64,000 nt of DNA, taken from contig JAILWY010000002.1 of the NCBI GenBank assembly GCA_022113835.1, forward strand, positions 6,054,501 to 6,118,500, read 5' to 3'. The position numbers and the translations under genes were made by a program. The stretch is from Atopsyche davidsoni (taxonomy: Eukaryota; Arthropoda; Insecta; Trichoptera; Hydrobiosidae). Within the stretch, counting starts at the first letter, position 1, and each line of letters opens with the position of its first letter. The notes under the pieces were generated by a model. The model made no database searches and was not told the DNA's origin. It saw only the letters and a program-made list of their open reading frames with translations. Below are positions 48,641 through 61,500 of this stretch, piece after piece.

Positions 48641-50423
48641 TATATTTGATTTGATGTAATATTGTTTTAATATTTAAATTTCATTGTTTAGATTAAAAGT
48701 TTTATCAGATGTTGATTTGGCAGATAATTTGAAAATTGAGCAGCTCAAATTTTTGAACACTCAGAATAAAATAAAACTGAACAGGCTAGAAAGTAATATA
48801 GAGCGCATTGAGGCAGGTCTTTCGAAGCTTCGGACAGTAATAAAAGAAGAAATAAATACACAGGTGAATTAAAAAAAAATCATGTTTCTCCATAGTTGAC
48901 TTTGTTACTAACAGATAATGAGACTTCTTTAGATGCTATAATTGTTTTAGGCTGTCATGGTTTTATAAAACTACTAGTACAATATAAAAATTATCGACAG
49001 TGAAACTTGAAGTACTTTTTAAAAAATATAATTTTAGAGGCTGCTACAAGCTCCTACCTTTTTTCTGATCTTTTTTTTAGAAAATTTTTACTATAGAATT
49101 TGACTCTGATGAATTTGGAAGATATTACAAAGATGAGTTTGGACAGAAGATATACAAAGAAGAAGACTCTGATAGTGAGTACATTGAAGATGATCATAGA
49201 AACTTTGTAAAGCTACATAAAATGGTGTTTACAATATCAAGTAATTCTAGATCTGAAGGTAATTTGAAATATTTTTTCAGAGTAACCTTATGCTAGGTTT
49301 ATTATTATATTATATGTATAAATAAATATTAAACAAAGCAAGAAAAAAAGGCATCTTAAATCAGTGTTAGTTCACATAAAAAGTAAAAAATGGTTTGATA
49401 TTCTTCTCGGCAATCATTATTTGCAATTGAAAAGCAATTTTAGAAAGTGTAGTAAAAGTTTTGTTTATTGTGGCAATTTTCTTAACGAAGTAAGCTCAGC
49501 TAATCATTGAAAAAAAATCCTAATATGATATCTAACCAAATATGAAGTTTTTGATATGAGTTTTGTAGGCCAGTGCTTTGTGATGAATGGATTTCAGGGC
49601 TTGCAACCCTCAGATCGTGATTAAAGGATCTATTAACAAAATTGCAATGTTCACACAACATCCACTTGTCTACTCTTCCCAATCATAATCGTAATGCAAG
49701 CTGATCATATGCAGAAAGATTTAATCTTTTGCAAAAGTTGAAATTATAAAGTAAATTTTTATTTACTATAAATCAACTTGTAACTATACAAATTTTATAC
49801 ATTAAGTTTCAGTTGCTCCGCTTGTATCTATTGATGACAAGAAATATCTGAAAACGAGTGTTGGAAAAGCAGTAATAAAGGGATTGGAAAACATTTGCCG
49901 CTACCAACCTACTGATCCTATTGAGTATTTAGCTCTCTGGCTACTGAACTACAGGTGAATTAATTAAATAATACTGCCATAATATGCAAAACACTGGCAA
50001 TTAGTATGCGACGAGTTGAAGCACCTAGATGACTGGTTCAGCAGTCATCGTTTTAAAAATTAGAATACACTATTTCACATATCATTTTAATAGTTTTTTT
50101 ATTTTAAAATTTCACAAATTATTACTTAACTAGTATTATTATATGCCAGCTAAAATAACCTCACAGGGTTGTCACTAGTTACACATAGCTGACAACTACT
50201 TTCATACAAATTTTAAAAAAATAAATTCAAAACAATATCTAAATTGATGATTGTTTTAAATTAGACATGCTCTTTGATCTCACCTAACAGTCATTTCTTG
50301 CTGACAAACAAAAAATATAAAAATAATTAACAAATATTTTATTTCAGAAATCACAAAGAGGAAAACAAAGAAATCAAGATTGATGTACTATCACATGTGG
50401 ATTTACTCTATTTAATGAAATAA
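46787..50423 (+). CDS. Gene B: paralogue of gene A, coiled coil, acidic box and Dpy-30 motif
   Basis: Six exons: 46787-47632, 47793-48085, 48692-48863, 49081-49258, 49813-49954, 50348-50423. Phases close to give 568 residues. The first about 90 residues (Ser/Asn-rich) have no match in gene A. After them MKFPELMELIRNR aligns with the gene A start, and later IQF.Y, PD, EF.D.W and YKQK are shared. Long charged helices follow. The acidic box reads EFGRYYKDEFGQKIYKEED (about 447-465), and the Dpy-30 motif about 508-544 ends in DPIEYLALWLLNYR. Exons 2 and 3 are 293 and 172 nt, exactly as in gene A, with the same phases throughout. The C-terminal tail is short, where gene A has two extra exons. The family is not recognised. 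AATAAA overlaps the stop codon. Confidence 0.85.
48281..48451 (+). pseudogene. Mariner-type transposase fragment
   Basis: In gene B intron 2, an open frame reads NKIIFSNEAHFHF, the equivalent of the K-I-x-F-S-D-E-A-H-F block around the second catalytic Asp of Tc1/mariner transposases. The rest is diverged and ends at TAG. Asn replaces the catalytic Asp. It is a relic with no terminal repeats that I can see. Confidence 0.6.
48577..48640. repeat. (AT)n microsatellite
   Basis: About 60 bp of uninterrupted AT dinucleotides in gene B intron 2, a region prone to length variation. Confidence 0.95.
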
Positions 50424-52528
50424 AATTATTTCTATGTCTTTCAGTCATTCTTAAATAAAATTATTTCTTCTAATAATTCCATATTGAAGGGTAATTTTAA
50501 GGTGACAACTGGACTGAATAACTAAATACAAAAAAATTCTCTGATTTTCCCACTTCTTCTGGATCTGCATAAGGCATGAAGCAAAAAAAGAACTACTGTT
50601 GGTTATGTCGTAACATATTTAATGCAATGTTCAATGCCTTTTTATCTGCGCTAGCTTAACATTCAGAAAAATGCCTGTATTGTTGTGTGCTGTTAGTTGA
50701 AAAGTAAAACTACTAAGCAGTAATATTTTAATAAAAAACAGCAAATTTATAGAAAATAATATTTATTGAATAATTATTATTAATCCATTATTTTTGTCCG
50801 CAGCACATGAAAAACATTTTTGTACAAGTTCCCAGATCACATAAAATATTCAACCATGGCTGATACAATAAAAGAATTCCTACGGTACTTATCTAGCACC
50901 ATCAGCTATTGACTAAAATAACATTTTTTAATAAAAAAATAACTTAACAGTTTTTATAGTAGTTATGCTGTGATATCTGCAGTTCCGTCGCACAATCACG
51001 CAAAAAAGATACTTACTAATTGAAAAATCAGCAAATAAAGTTACTATCATATCAAGGTTGTATTTCGAAGAAGCGGGTTCAACGGCAGAGAATTTCAACA
51101 GCCAATTTACCCAAAAATCACTATTATATATGAACACCTTTACAGTTGTCTTGTACATCTCGAATTGGACAAGTGAAATAAATGTGTGCAAGAGATGTAA
51201 AGGCTTATTCTTTTTGTAAAATCTGTGCGGTTTCCATAACGGATGAACAGCTGTCAAATTTAAGTGGATGAATCCAATTTTCTTTAAATTATATGATTAT
51301 TTAATTGTTGAAACTATGAAGTTTTGTCTGTCACTAATCCTCGCAGTCCATAGATTCAAACAAAACTTATATGCGTAAATAAATTTCTAATTTTCTAAAT
51401 TAGAACTGAAATACAATATATCGAAATATAAAATAATACAAACATTATGAAATTAATGAGAGTACTCCCAATTGATATGAAAAAAAAAAAAATTATTTGC
51501 ATTTCCCCATTTCAAGTGTATTTCAGTCTGTAAGAATTTTTTAAAATTGTAAGAAATAAAAAAAACATATATTCTTAAACAAAGTAAGAAAAATTTAAGT
51601 GAATAAATAAAAGTTTTTCATTCATAATTTTATAAAATAAATACTCAAGACCAGGGGCTGGGAGCCGAGGATTACATGAGAAGTAAACAAACATTTTACA
51701 ATACTATTTCAACAGTGTCAAAACAGACTTTCAGTCTGTATATTGAAAAATATTTTTTTAAATGTCTTATCACTATTTGGACAGTCATGATATTTTTTTT
51801 AATGCAGATAAGAGTTGTGTTAAAAAAATTAATTCAATATTTTTGACAGAGTACTTGGTGGAATTCTATTTTAAATAAAATACTTGTGATTTTTCCACAT
51901 GACATTCCAAAAAAATTCATAAAAGTAATTTATTTAAAATATTTTTTTAAAAATACACACAGACAAATTGTCAAAGTTTTTGTACATAATGAAAGTAATT
52001 TACATTTTTGGTGTAGAAGAGAAACTTTCTAGGCTAAATACTTTATAAACTATCGGACCCCGCTTCCAAAATTTCCCATTCTAGGTCAGATATTTTCTGC
52101 TTTCTACAAATTTCTTTATACTGCAAGTTTTGTCATAATTATCTTTGAAGGTTTCCTCTTCATACACAAAAAAAAGTATATTAACTGTACTGTATTGAAG
52201 AAAACAAATTTTCAACTACCGTTTATTACACAAAATGATATGCAGCTCTAAAATCCCCCCCTGCTGGAGAGCTTCCCAAAGCTATTGCGTAGTAAATTCC
52301 AATAAACTAAATACTATTTCATGTTTTATTCTAAAACCCATTATTAAAAAACCAGTTTCAAATAAAGGAATAGAAAATTGTGCATGCTTTAAATAGTCAC
52401 TTAAATTGTACAATAATCAATAAATAACATTGTTCATACATATTTTATAATGATTTAGAAAAAGCCAATAGATTTTTATGATGGGATCTACCGATGCAAT
52501 GCCTGAATAATCGTGAAATAGGAATTTT
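50424..52528. other. Convergent 3' flanks of gene B and KIF4
   Basis: AT-rich. It contains a partial fold-back copy (51833-51901) and two short exon-like open stretches on the minus strand (about 52235-52305 and 52045-52120) that I cannot attach to a gene. Otherwise nothing is recognised. Confidence 0.4.
51833..51901. repeat. Fold-back family 1, partial copy
   Basis: It matches the flank (tcaatatttttgacagagta, cttggtggaattc, then aaataaaatactt and tttttccacat) of the full copies, but stops at the point where the arm would begin. Confidence 0.75.
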
Positions 52529-55500
52529 TTAAACATCACACTTTCCATCACCATAGAAAAAGCTTCTATTCTTCTTTGTTTTTCCAGGTAAAACTGAATC
52601 ACAGTCAATTCTGAAACAAATTGAAAATCATAATGAAGGAGAAAATAAATAAGTACATGAACAATCACGAAAACATTCACTATTAGTGTTGTGACTGAGT
52701 TACTCACTAATAGTGAATGTAAACATCATACCTACTCAACGATACTAAGTTTCATAATCTTTCTTTCTATGTGATAAATTAAAAAAGATTCTGTCAAAGT
52801 TGACAATTATTCTGATATACCTATGTATTGTTTATGTTGTTATATACACAAATGTTAACAAGCATTTCACATGCATAATTTGGGTCTAGATAAAATTTGC
52901 AGTGATAGGTTTATTTATCTACACAATATTTGCTCTTTTATCAATATTTAATCTTTTATAATTTGATGACACCTTAGATATGATCACATTAATCATAATC
53001 ATATGATCTCAATTATCTGAATTTCCATTTAAGATTAATAAACGATTCTCATTATGAGCTATTTATTTTGGAAGAGGTAATAAATATATAACAAGGATCC
53101 TAACTGTTTTCGCACAAGCCAGATTTTATACGTAGCTGTTTGGCACTAAAATTATTATTTTAATGATTATCCAAGAAAATTAAGTTTACATTTTTACAAG
53201 TACAAGTTGGCAATCAGGTTTAAGTTGATGACATTAATCTTTTGACAATACTTTGAATGCGTTTGCTTAAGTGTGGAGTCTTGTGATTAACAAGTCTTAA
53301 AAAATATGGTCTGTAGCTAATGTAAAAAAATTTAGAAGATTATCATCACTTTTTCACAAGCGCAATTTCAAAATCCACAAGTATTATTCTCTGTGAGCAC
53401 ATGCAAAATACCAAGCAATTGCAATATAACAACATTGGGTTGATAGTAAATTAAACAAAGTAATGTACTTACATAAAAATTTATTGGAAAATATATAGAA
53501 AACTAATGAAAAATGATTAACAAGAAGAATTAAATATACAGTTGTTATTTAAATCAACAATAACTAAATGAAGAGTATTAGTCCTACTTCAGATTGCACG
53601 TCAAAGCACGCTCACAAACGTCAAGTATGTACGAAGCGTTTTTGAGGTTTTGTAACTAAGCTATGACATTTTTAAATTGTGATCTAAAGCTAGGTTGAAT
53701 TATTACATAATACAAAGAGGGTTAAATAAAAGCAGTTAGGTTAGTAAACAGTGCAAAGACATGCTGTATTTAATAATGTTATATAATAGTAAATAAATAA
53801 GTGACTAGTATGTCAAACTGGTACACGCTGAATATATATTTTCTTATGCCGAATAGTACCTGAAAATTGTACATGCAAGAGATAAATAAATAAATATAAA
53901 TATTTCTATTATATATATGTTTTCCTACGCACTACTGAAAATACACTCAAAAATTAAATATTATATATGTACATATAGATATATATATGTGTGTATGTGT
54001 ATAATATTTATATAACTTTTAGATATCAATGGTGTATCAAGACTTGACAGAAGCCAAGGATTGAGGAAATTAAAAATTCATTTAAATAATAAAATTAGCA
54101 CCCATACAACTGCGAGAAAAAAAATCCAAGTATTAGATTATCCAAAGTATGTGTATGTGCTGGATTCTATCCACCTACTTCAAATCAATTTACGGTTGTT
54201 AAAAATAGGTATTCTCATAGATAGTAAAATAAAAAAATTATTAGTTATATGGTAATTTATCGTTTGTTCGTCTAACATCAATGAACTAACACACATCAGT
54301 ACAAATTTTCATTAACAATGTTGCATGGATATTTATGGCCAAACTTTATATTGCCTTATATGACAAATTGGCATAACTTTGGGATATTATTATCAAAAGT
54401 TGTGGCAGTTAAATTTACTAAGTATGGAGAATTAGTAGTTACCTGGGTATTTTGAATGTCTCGTCGTTATAGTTTCGCTCTGGAGATTCTTCAGGGCTGT
54501 GGTTTTCTATACGATTTGCATTAATAGACTGAAATAAAGTATTCACACATTAAGTTTTAAATTGTTCCCGGGGTATAAAATATGATGAAAGCAAAAGGAA
54601 AATGCTATCAAAATTATCATTTTTCAAATACTTTTTTTAATTGGAATTATTTCACATTTCTCAAATGTGGTGATATAGATTTAAAAATTTCACTAAATGA
54701 ATTTAAAAAATCTATGTTGAACAAAGTGAATAACTGAGGTATATAAATTAAAACCAATAGTGAGTGAATGTTGTCATAGATACCTGGTTTTCAGAATCTG
54801 ATGAGTCCTTATTAATGCAAGCAGTACTTTTACACTTGCAGCGATCGCCACACGGCATTCCGAGTTTGCGACAGCTACACTGCTTATTGGAGCATGTTCC
54901 TTTGCAGTTGCACTTTGTCTGCCCATCACTGGAACGCTTCACGCTCACTTGGGACTCATCTGACATGTTATATGTCAAGCGGGACTGAAAAAGGATAGTA
55001 AACATAACAAATCAAAATACTATAAAAGTATTTAATGGTGTCTAAAGATGACAAAGTAGAGGACGGATCTGATTCCTTGAATTGATTCACCAATGCCTGA
55101 CCTAGGAAAAGACATCCCAAGAAGATAAATTGGTTATTAACAAAAATATTTACAACTTGTAGAAATGATAGAAAACCCTTAAATAGAAAAAAAAATACTT
55201 TTGAAAAAGTTTTCCTTGTGATAGGAGTCTTTTGCCAGTCAGGATCGTTAGTGTCGGTGTCCTCGCCGGACTCATCTTCATCATCCCAGTGCAAGGAGGC
55301 GTTAACCAGCACCTTCTTCTTGCTGTTTTTCTTTAGTTGCTTTGAATTGTGTTTTTCAATCTCCTTGCAAAGTCGTTCATTATCTTCTTGGAAGTAATCC
55401 TGTAGATACATTAAAGTTAGTTTTTTAGTCAAAAAATTATAAAGCTTCACTACAAATTAAATTCAATCTCCTTTGGAAATGAACAGATAAATATTGCAAG

Positions 55501-58500
55501 TAAAAATAAGATTTGCATGCAATATTTTTTGGAAAGTATGTCCCCAATAAACACTAAATTTTGGTAAAAGGATGTCTGAACTTGTCAGTACTTAGTCTAA
55601 ATATTAATGAAATAAATATGAATTTACAAATATATACAATACTAAGGATAATTTGATAAAACTTATATTTATAAAATTAAATCAATATTTTTGACAGAGT
55701 ACTTGGTGGAATTCTATTTTAATATTTTAAATAAAATACTTATGTGATTTTTCCACATGTTTAATTTTATTGGTGACCGGTTTCGCCAATCATTCACATT
55801 GGCATTTTCAAACTAACTGGCACTATCAAACTAACTCAGTTTGACAATGTCAACGTGAAAGATTGGCAAAACTGGTCACCAATAAAATTAACCATGTGGA
55901 AAAATCACAAGTATTTTATTTGAAATATTAAAATTAAATTACACGTTTTAAACAATTTATACAGAAGCTTAGTTATCATGGATTAAATATAATTATCTTT
56001 CTGTATATTTTAATTAGTTTTAACATTGAAACTTGTCTTGTGATTTATTATTGACGAATTAATTAAGTATTTATTTGACATTAATCATATCAAAATTAAC
56101 AAAAATAGATCCATAGAAACAGCAGATTGCAATCTGCCTGCTATAGTTTGGACATTCTGTATCTTATTGAATTACACTTAAAACATTTTGCTACTTCACT
56201 GCATTGTGTACAGCGACTTCTGTATTACCACCATGGATGATTTACTCCTACTAATTTCACTGAAGGCAAAAGATGCACACTTACTGATGTATCACTCTTG
56301 CAACTGTGCACTCCGATTGGAGGGAACGACTTGGGTGCATGGATTGGATTTGTAACAAAGAGGGACTCTTTAATTAAGAAGTCTTAATTCAAAATATGTT
56401 CTGCCCAAAAGAAAATTTACATAACATTATGATATCACTTTTGTTTGAAATTCAGTGAACAAAAGTTAAGAAATATTTATAAATTAAATGTAGTTAGTAA
56501 ATATTACCTTGACCCTTAAGGCATTATCATAGGCATCCTGTAATATCTTCAATCTCTCATCAGGTATCATGTCAGTGTTACTCAGTTGATGCACAAGTGT
56601 GGATACCTTAAAACAAATGTATGCTTGGTCAGGAAGTACAATTCAGATTAGAAAAGACAGACTTTTTTAGGACTAAGTTGGTACCTTTTCTTCATATTGC
56701 CTCTCCACCTCAGACATTTCTTTCTTATGCTTGTAGTTAATGGCCCTGAGTTGGATCTCATATTCAGCAACCTTTTTGAGGGCATCCTGGTGAGTTTCCC
56801 TCAGTTCCTCGAACTTGGCATCCTCATGCAGATTTCTATAATTTTGGTTGTAAATTTCCCGCTTAGTTTCTGCAGCAACCTCAAAAAGGTACTTGAGGGC
56901 ACACTTCGCCTCCACCATAGTCTGGACAGCATTCCATCTTGATTTCAATTTGTTTTCTGGAAAGGAATTGTAACTTTTATTTACTGTCAACTATCCATAA
57001 GTTATAATTAATTTCACAAGCTTAGATTCTCCTGCAAGTTATGAAATGTATAATAAACTAGATAACTAGATCAGCATGAAAGACGTAAATATTTTATCAA
57101 ATTTATTAATTATTTTTTTTATAAAATCTGATTAGTGGAAGGTTGGTTGGATGAGCACTATTAAATTTCAGTGGCACTTATTACATTGCATTACTGCTAA
57201 GTAAATGGTTTGTAACATTTATATTTGTGATATCACTAGACTGTCAGTCACCTCTAAAAGTTTGATAACAAAGCTTTTGGCTCTAATGATAAAAATGTTC
57301 TACTGAATCCCCCAAAACTGTAAAGTTTGGACTAATTGCTGATTTGCGAACAATTAATCTAAGTGTGGGGAATATTGCATATAATTTTTATCTCCACGGG
57401 TCGGAATGTAATCCTTTAAACCACTGGTTCCCTATCAATAAACAGTGGTCAATATCGACACCCAGGGGTCGATTTCGCCCTGCAAGGGGTCGATGACAGC
57501 GAATTGGGGGTCCATGAACTCTAAATGGGGGTCTACGAGAGTGGATCCCATTTAAGCAAGTCATCACCAAAATTTAGGCATTCCGTAAATGTCATAATAA
57601 ATCTAATAATGCTGTTTATTCTCCATTATGGACTAGCGCAAGAAGGTTTTTGATAGCGTTTCCATCTTCATACCTCGTTGATTTTTTAAGTGAATGTTAC
57701 TATATTTGCATTTTGTCTGTTTTTAATTAATAAAGGTATAAATAACCATACATGTACAGGGTGCGCCATATTTTATGTCGGTGTGTAAATAAGAAATAAC
57801 TTTTGAAAAAAGCAACCGATTTCTATATTTGAGGTATTTTTATTTAATTTGGCTCTTTACAATTTATTCGAACTAGTTTTAAAATACAACATCAATCAAG
57901 TTGCCGCCTTTATCGACCAAAGCAAAATGTGCCCTTTTTTGCTGCGTTTTCCATGATTTTTTCGAGCACCTCGGGCGGTATAGCGATGATTTCTTGAGCT
58001 CGTCAATGGTCCGAGGTATGCTGGCGTACACTTTGTGTTTTAAATAACCACACAAAAAGAAGTTCGGAGGGGTCAAATCTGGAGATCTGTCGCCAATGTC
58101 GCCTTTTATTGACATAACACGTCCAAGGAATTTTCGTTGCAGAAATGCGTTTTTTCAGTGTGAAACAAATTGCATTGAATTGACGTTTCAAAACATGTTT
58201 ATTCAAGTCAATCGGTTGATAAATGTCAAAGTTATTCAATGTTTACATACTGACATTAAATATGGCGCACCCTGTATTTTAACATTTTTATTATTAAATC
58301 CTCTGTACAGTTAACCCTATGAAAGTGAGTTGTTCTATATTAGATGTCAAAAATATGTTTGAAGTTGATGAATTTGTAAAAATTCAATATTGGCAAGGCA
58401 GGGGGTCGGCGAAAAACAGGAAAATCCGACAAGGGGTCGACGGGACAAAATAGTTTGGGAGCCTATGCTTTAAACAATCACTGAAAGAAGACAGATCTGT

Positions 58501-61500
58501 CACAAAATACACTTGAAAACAAAGCCAGTAAAGAAGTAACTAAACCGTGTAATATTATGTCACCTCAAGTGCAAAGAATTAGTATAGTTTATTACTAATT
58601 TATAACAAAACCTTAGTTAAGAGTATTGATGCAATCAAAACAAACCTTCGTCACCAGCTAAGATCTTCTGCTGCAGATCGGCAATCTGAGCACTGCGTAG
58701 ATTAATATCATCCTGCAGGGTGGTCAATGTTGAAGTAGAGGGAGCAGGGGCAGTACGCTGAATATCCAGCTGAGCTGAGAGAGCGGCGCGGTCTTCCATG
58801 AGTCCTTCCAGTGTGCGCTGTGCAGCCGCCAGTGAGCCCAGCAATTCCAGCTCCTGCTCCACCCACTGCTGTACGGCGTCACTCTTACCGACCATCTGCT
58901 GTCCGCGCTGTTTGTGTCCCATTTTTTGCCTGTCTAAAGCCTCCTGCAACATTAAAGACATTTAAAATAGTTATTTAGATTTCTTCAAACTTCATTAGTT
59001 TTATAACTTATTTCATGAGCAGTTCAAGGGATATAATTTTTGATAAAAAGATAACCTTAAGTCTTTTGTTAGTAGCAACAGCTTCCTCCATCTTTCGCTT
59101 AAGGACGTTTTGTTGTTTGACGTGTTTGTTTTCCATGCGGGCCATAGCGTTCTGTCTCTTGCGGTCCTGGTCAGTGAGTTTTGCAATTTGCCTCTCGTTC
59201 TGTATTTTCCATGTGCGGAAGCGGTCATTCTCTGAACGCATTGTTCTGATAAGCTTGACCTGTTAATTTTAAAAATATTTATTGGAATTTCATAATAATC
59301 AAAATATTATTAGCCCATGATGATTTGTATCGAAACAAATTGGTTTTTTTTAATCGGGTTAAATAAATATTAAATATAAGCAAATTAATATTTACCTTTG
59401 CTGCTTTCATTTGCTGAATTTCACTATTGAGTGTGGTAATTTTTAGTTCATTTTTCTCCTTCATTTTTATGAGGTTTGTTTGATGTTGTAGTTTCTTTTT
59501 CAGATTGGTAATTTCAGCCTCGAGTGCCTTAACCTTACCATGCCTCTCATCGGCCACTTTAGGATCCATCTTTGACTTGTGCTGCTGCAATAGCTTTTCT
59601 TTTTCCGTTTCCAACTCGCTGATTCTCAATTCATACTCTTTGATACTTTCATTGTAAGCTTTTAAGTCTTGATTATTTGCCGACAGTTTTTCTGCCAGAC
59701 TTATCTTCAGAGCCAATGACCTGACTAGATCTTGCAGTTGGTTGTTTCTGGAAACCTGAAAAATATCAATAGAATTTTATATCCATTTTTTATTAATTAC
59801 TAATTAATTATTGCGATAAGTTGGTTAAATAACATTGTATGTCTAAAAATGTGCCTAATCATATTAGTAAATAACATTGAGCATGTGGCCTCCATTTCTA
59901 ATATTGTTGAACTAAAGCTGTTTTGAAAAAAAGGATTTTGTAAGTTTTAATTTAATAATAACTATGGAGTAATAGTAAATAAGAAAAAATATCTGTCTAT
60001 TTTTGGATTGAACGTCAATCAGATGCGTATTTATTACCCATTACGGGTTTATTATATTATTAATAATGGGATTCCACACAAATCATGATGATATTTTTCT
60101 GAGAGTTTCTTTAATCATCTTCTATGTGTGTAGTTTATTAGTAGTAAAAAATATTTACTAAAAATTCCTTAAGAACTAACTGGTTGAATTTCATTATTTG
60201 TTTTACAGGAAAAATAACTAAACCCAGCATACTGCATAGAGTATTTGTTGCAAAATGCAAAATATTAAAAAAGCATACTCTAGTAATCAAAGTAATAATT
60301 AATTCATTATTACTTTAATTGTGCACTCATTTATATCAAATTATTTTACTCTATTTTAACTAAAGAAGACTCACTTAAAAATATATACAATAAGCAAAAA
60401 ACATTTGTACCTGTTCATTAGTGTGTGCCTCTTGCTTATCATGGAAATCGCTCTCATTCAAGTTTGGAGATTCTGAATTGTAATCATCCGATTCTGATTC
60501 AGACTTAACCTCCGGCTGCTCGTCGTGGACCAGTTGTAAGATGAACTGACTGCACTGTTTCTGTTCAGTTTTTAAATCAATGATTTTGGAGCGCATTTCA
60601 CAAATTGAATTCAGAGCGTCCTCCTTCAAGTCAGCGTCGGATTTATCAGAAATTTTATGTAAATTATCTATTGTTTGATTGCACTCTTCCGTTATCTCTG
60701 CCAATTTTCTTTCAATTTTGTCTTTAGATGCTTCAGCCATTAGTGCTTTTTCAAACATATTAGCATTCTCGCTCAGAGATTGCTGTAACATGTTGTTGAG
60801 ACTCCTATTTTTCTCCACAACGTTTTCATATTTCTCCAACAAGACAGAATATTTATTCCTTTCGGTTTGTAATTCTTCAGCTACATTTTGATTTTGAGGA
60901 AATGTCCCGCCATCATTCAATAACTGGAGACGAAGTTGTTGAACTAAATTATTCAGTCTAAAAAATATAAGCCTTTCATTAATGGCGCTCAATAACCAGA
61001 ACAAGAAGTCTTAATAATTCATTGATAAATAAACAAAAATGTATGTATCTGAAGATGTCAAATAGAAAATTTTCCAATTGTATGTCAAGAATTTAGAATA
61101 TAATAATAATCTTTGATTCACATATTATTTTGACAGTAGGTCTCAGATTATATTCAACCCCTTGTCAAAACGCGACTGACACAAAACGTATGTTTGGTTA
61201 CCTTGTGATCTCAGCAGCCTTAGCATCCTGATTGATTATGGGTTTGTTGCGAATCTGTCTAGCTCGGTCAGCATACCGTAGCGTACTTATAGTCTCATCT
61301 AAATTATAATCTGCAGGGCTGACACACGCCACCATGAGCGTCATTGAGTTTCCTCCCAAAGAATCTAAAAAGAACATCATCACACATTGATTTTCATAGA
61401 ATTTTTCAATACACTGTAATTATAATTACGATATAATTAAGCTTCTATCCATTTCAACTGGATCAAAGATGATTTGCATACAAAAATAAACTTAATTGAA

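Noticed and set aside
50928..51257. 109-codon minus-strand ORF
   Set aside because: Composition is plausible, but there is no motif, no compatible splice context and no neighbour it fits; in AT-rich DNA this length can arise by chance.
52417..52707. 96-codon minus-strand ORF overlapping the last KIF4 exon
   Set aside because: It uses a different frame from the KIF4 splice phase. The in-phase frame gives the conserved [11 protein letters not shown] tail.
57388..57570. 60-codon minus-strand ORF rich in Arg and Pro
   Set aside because: It lies within the end of the hAT element and reflects its repeated gggtcga motifs.
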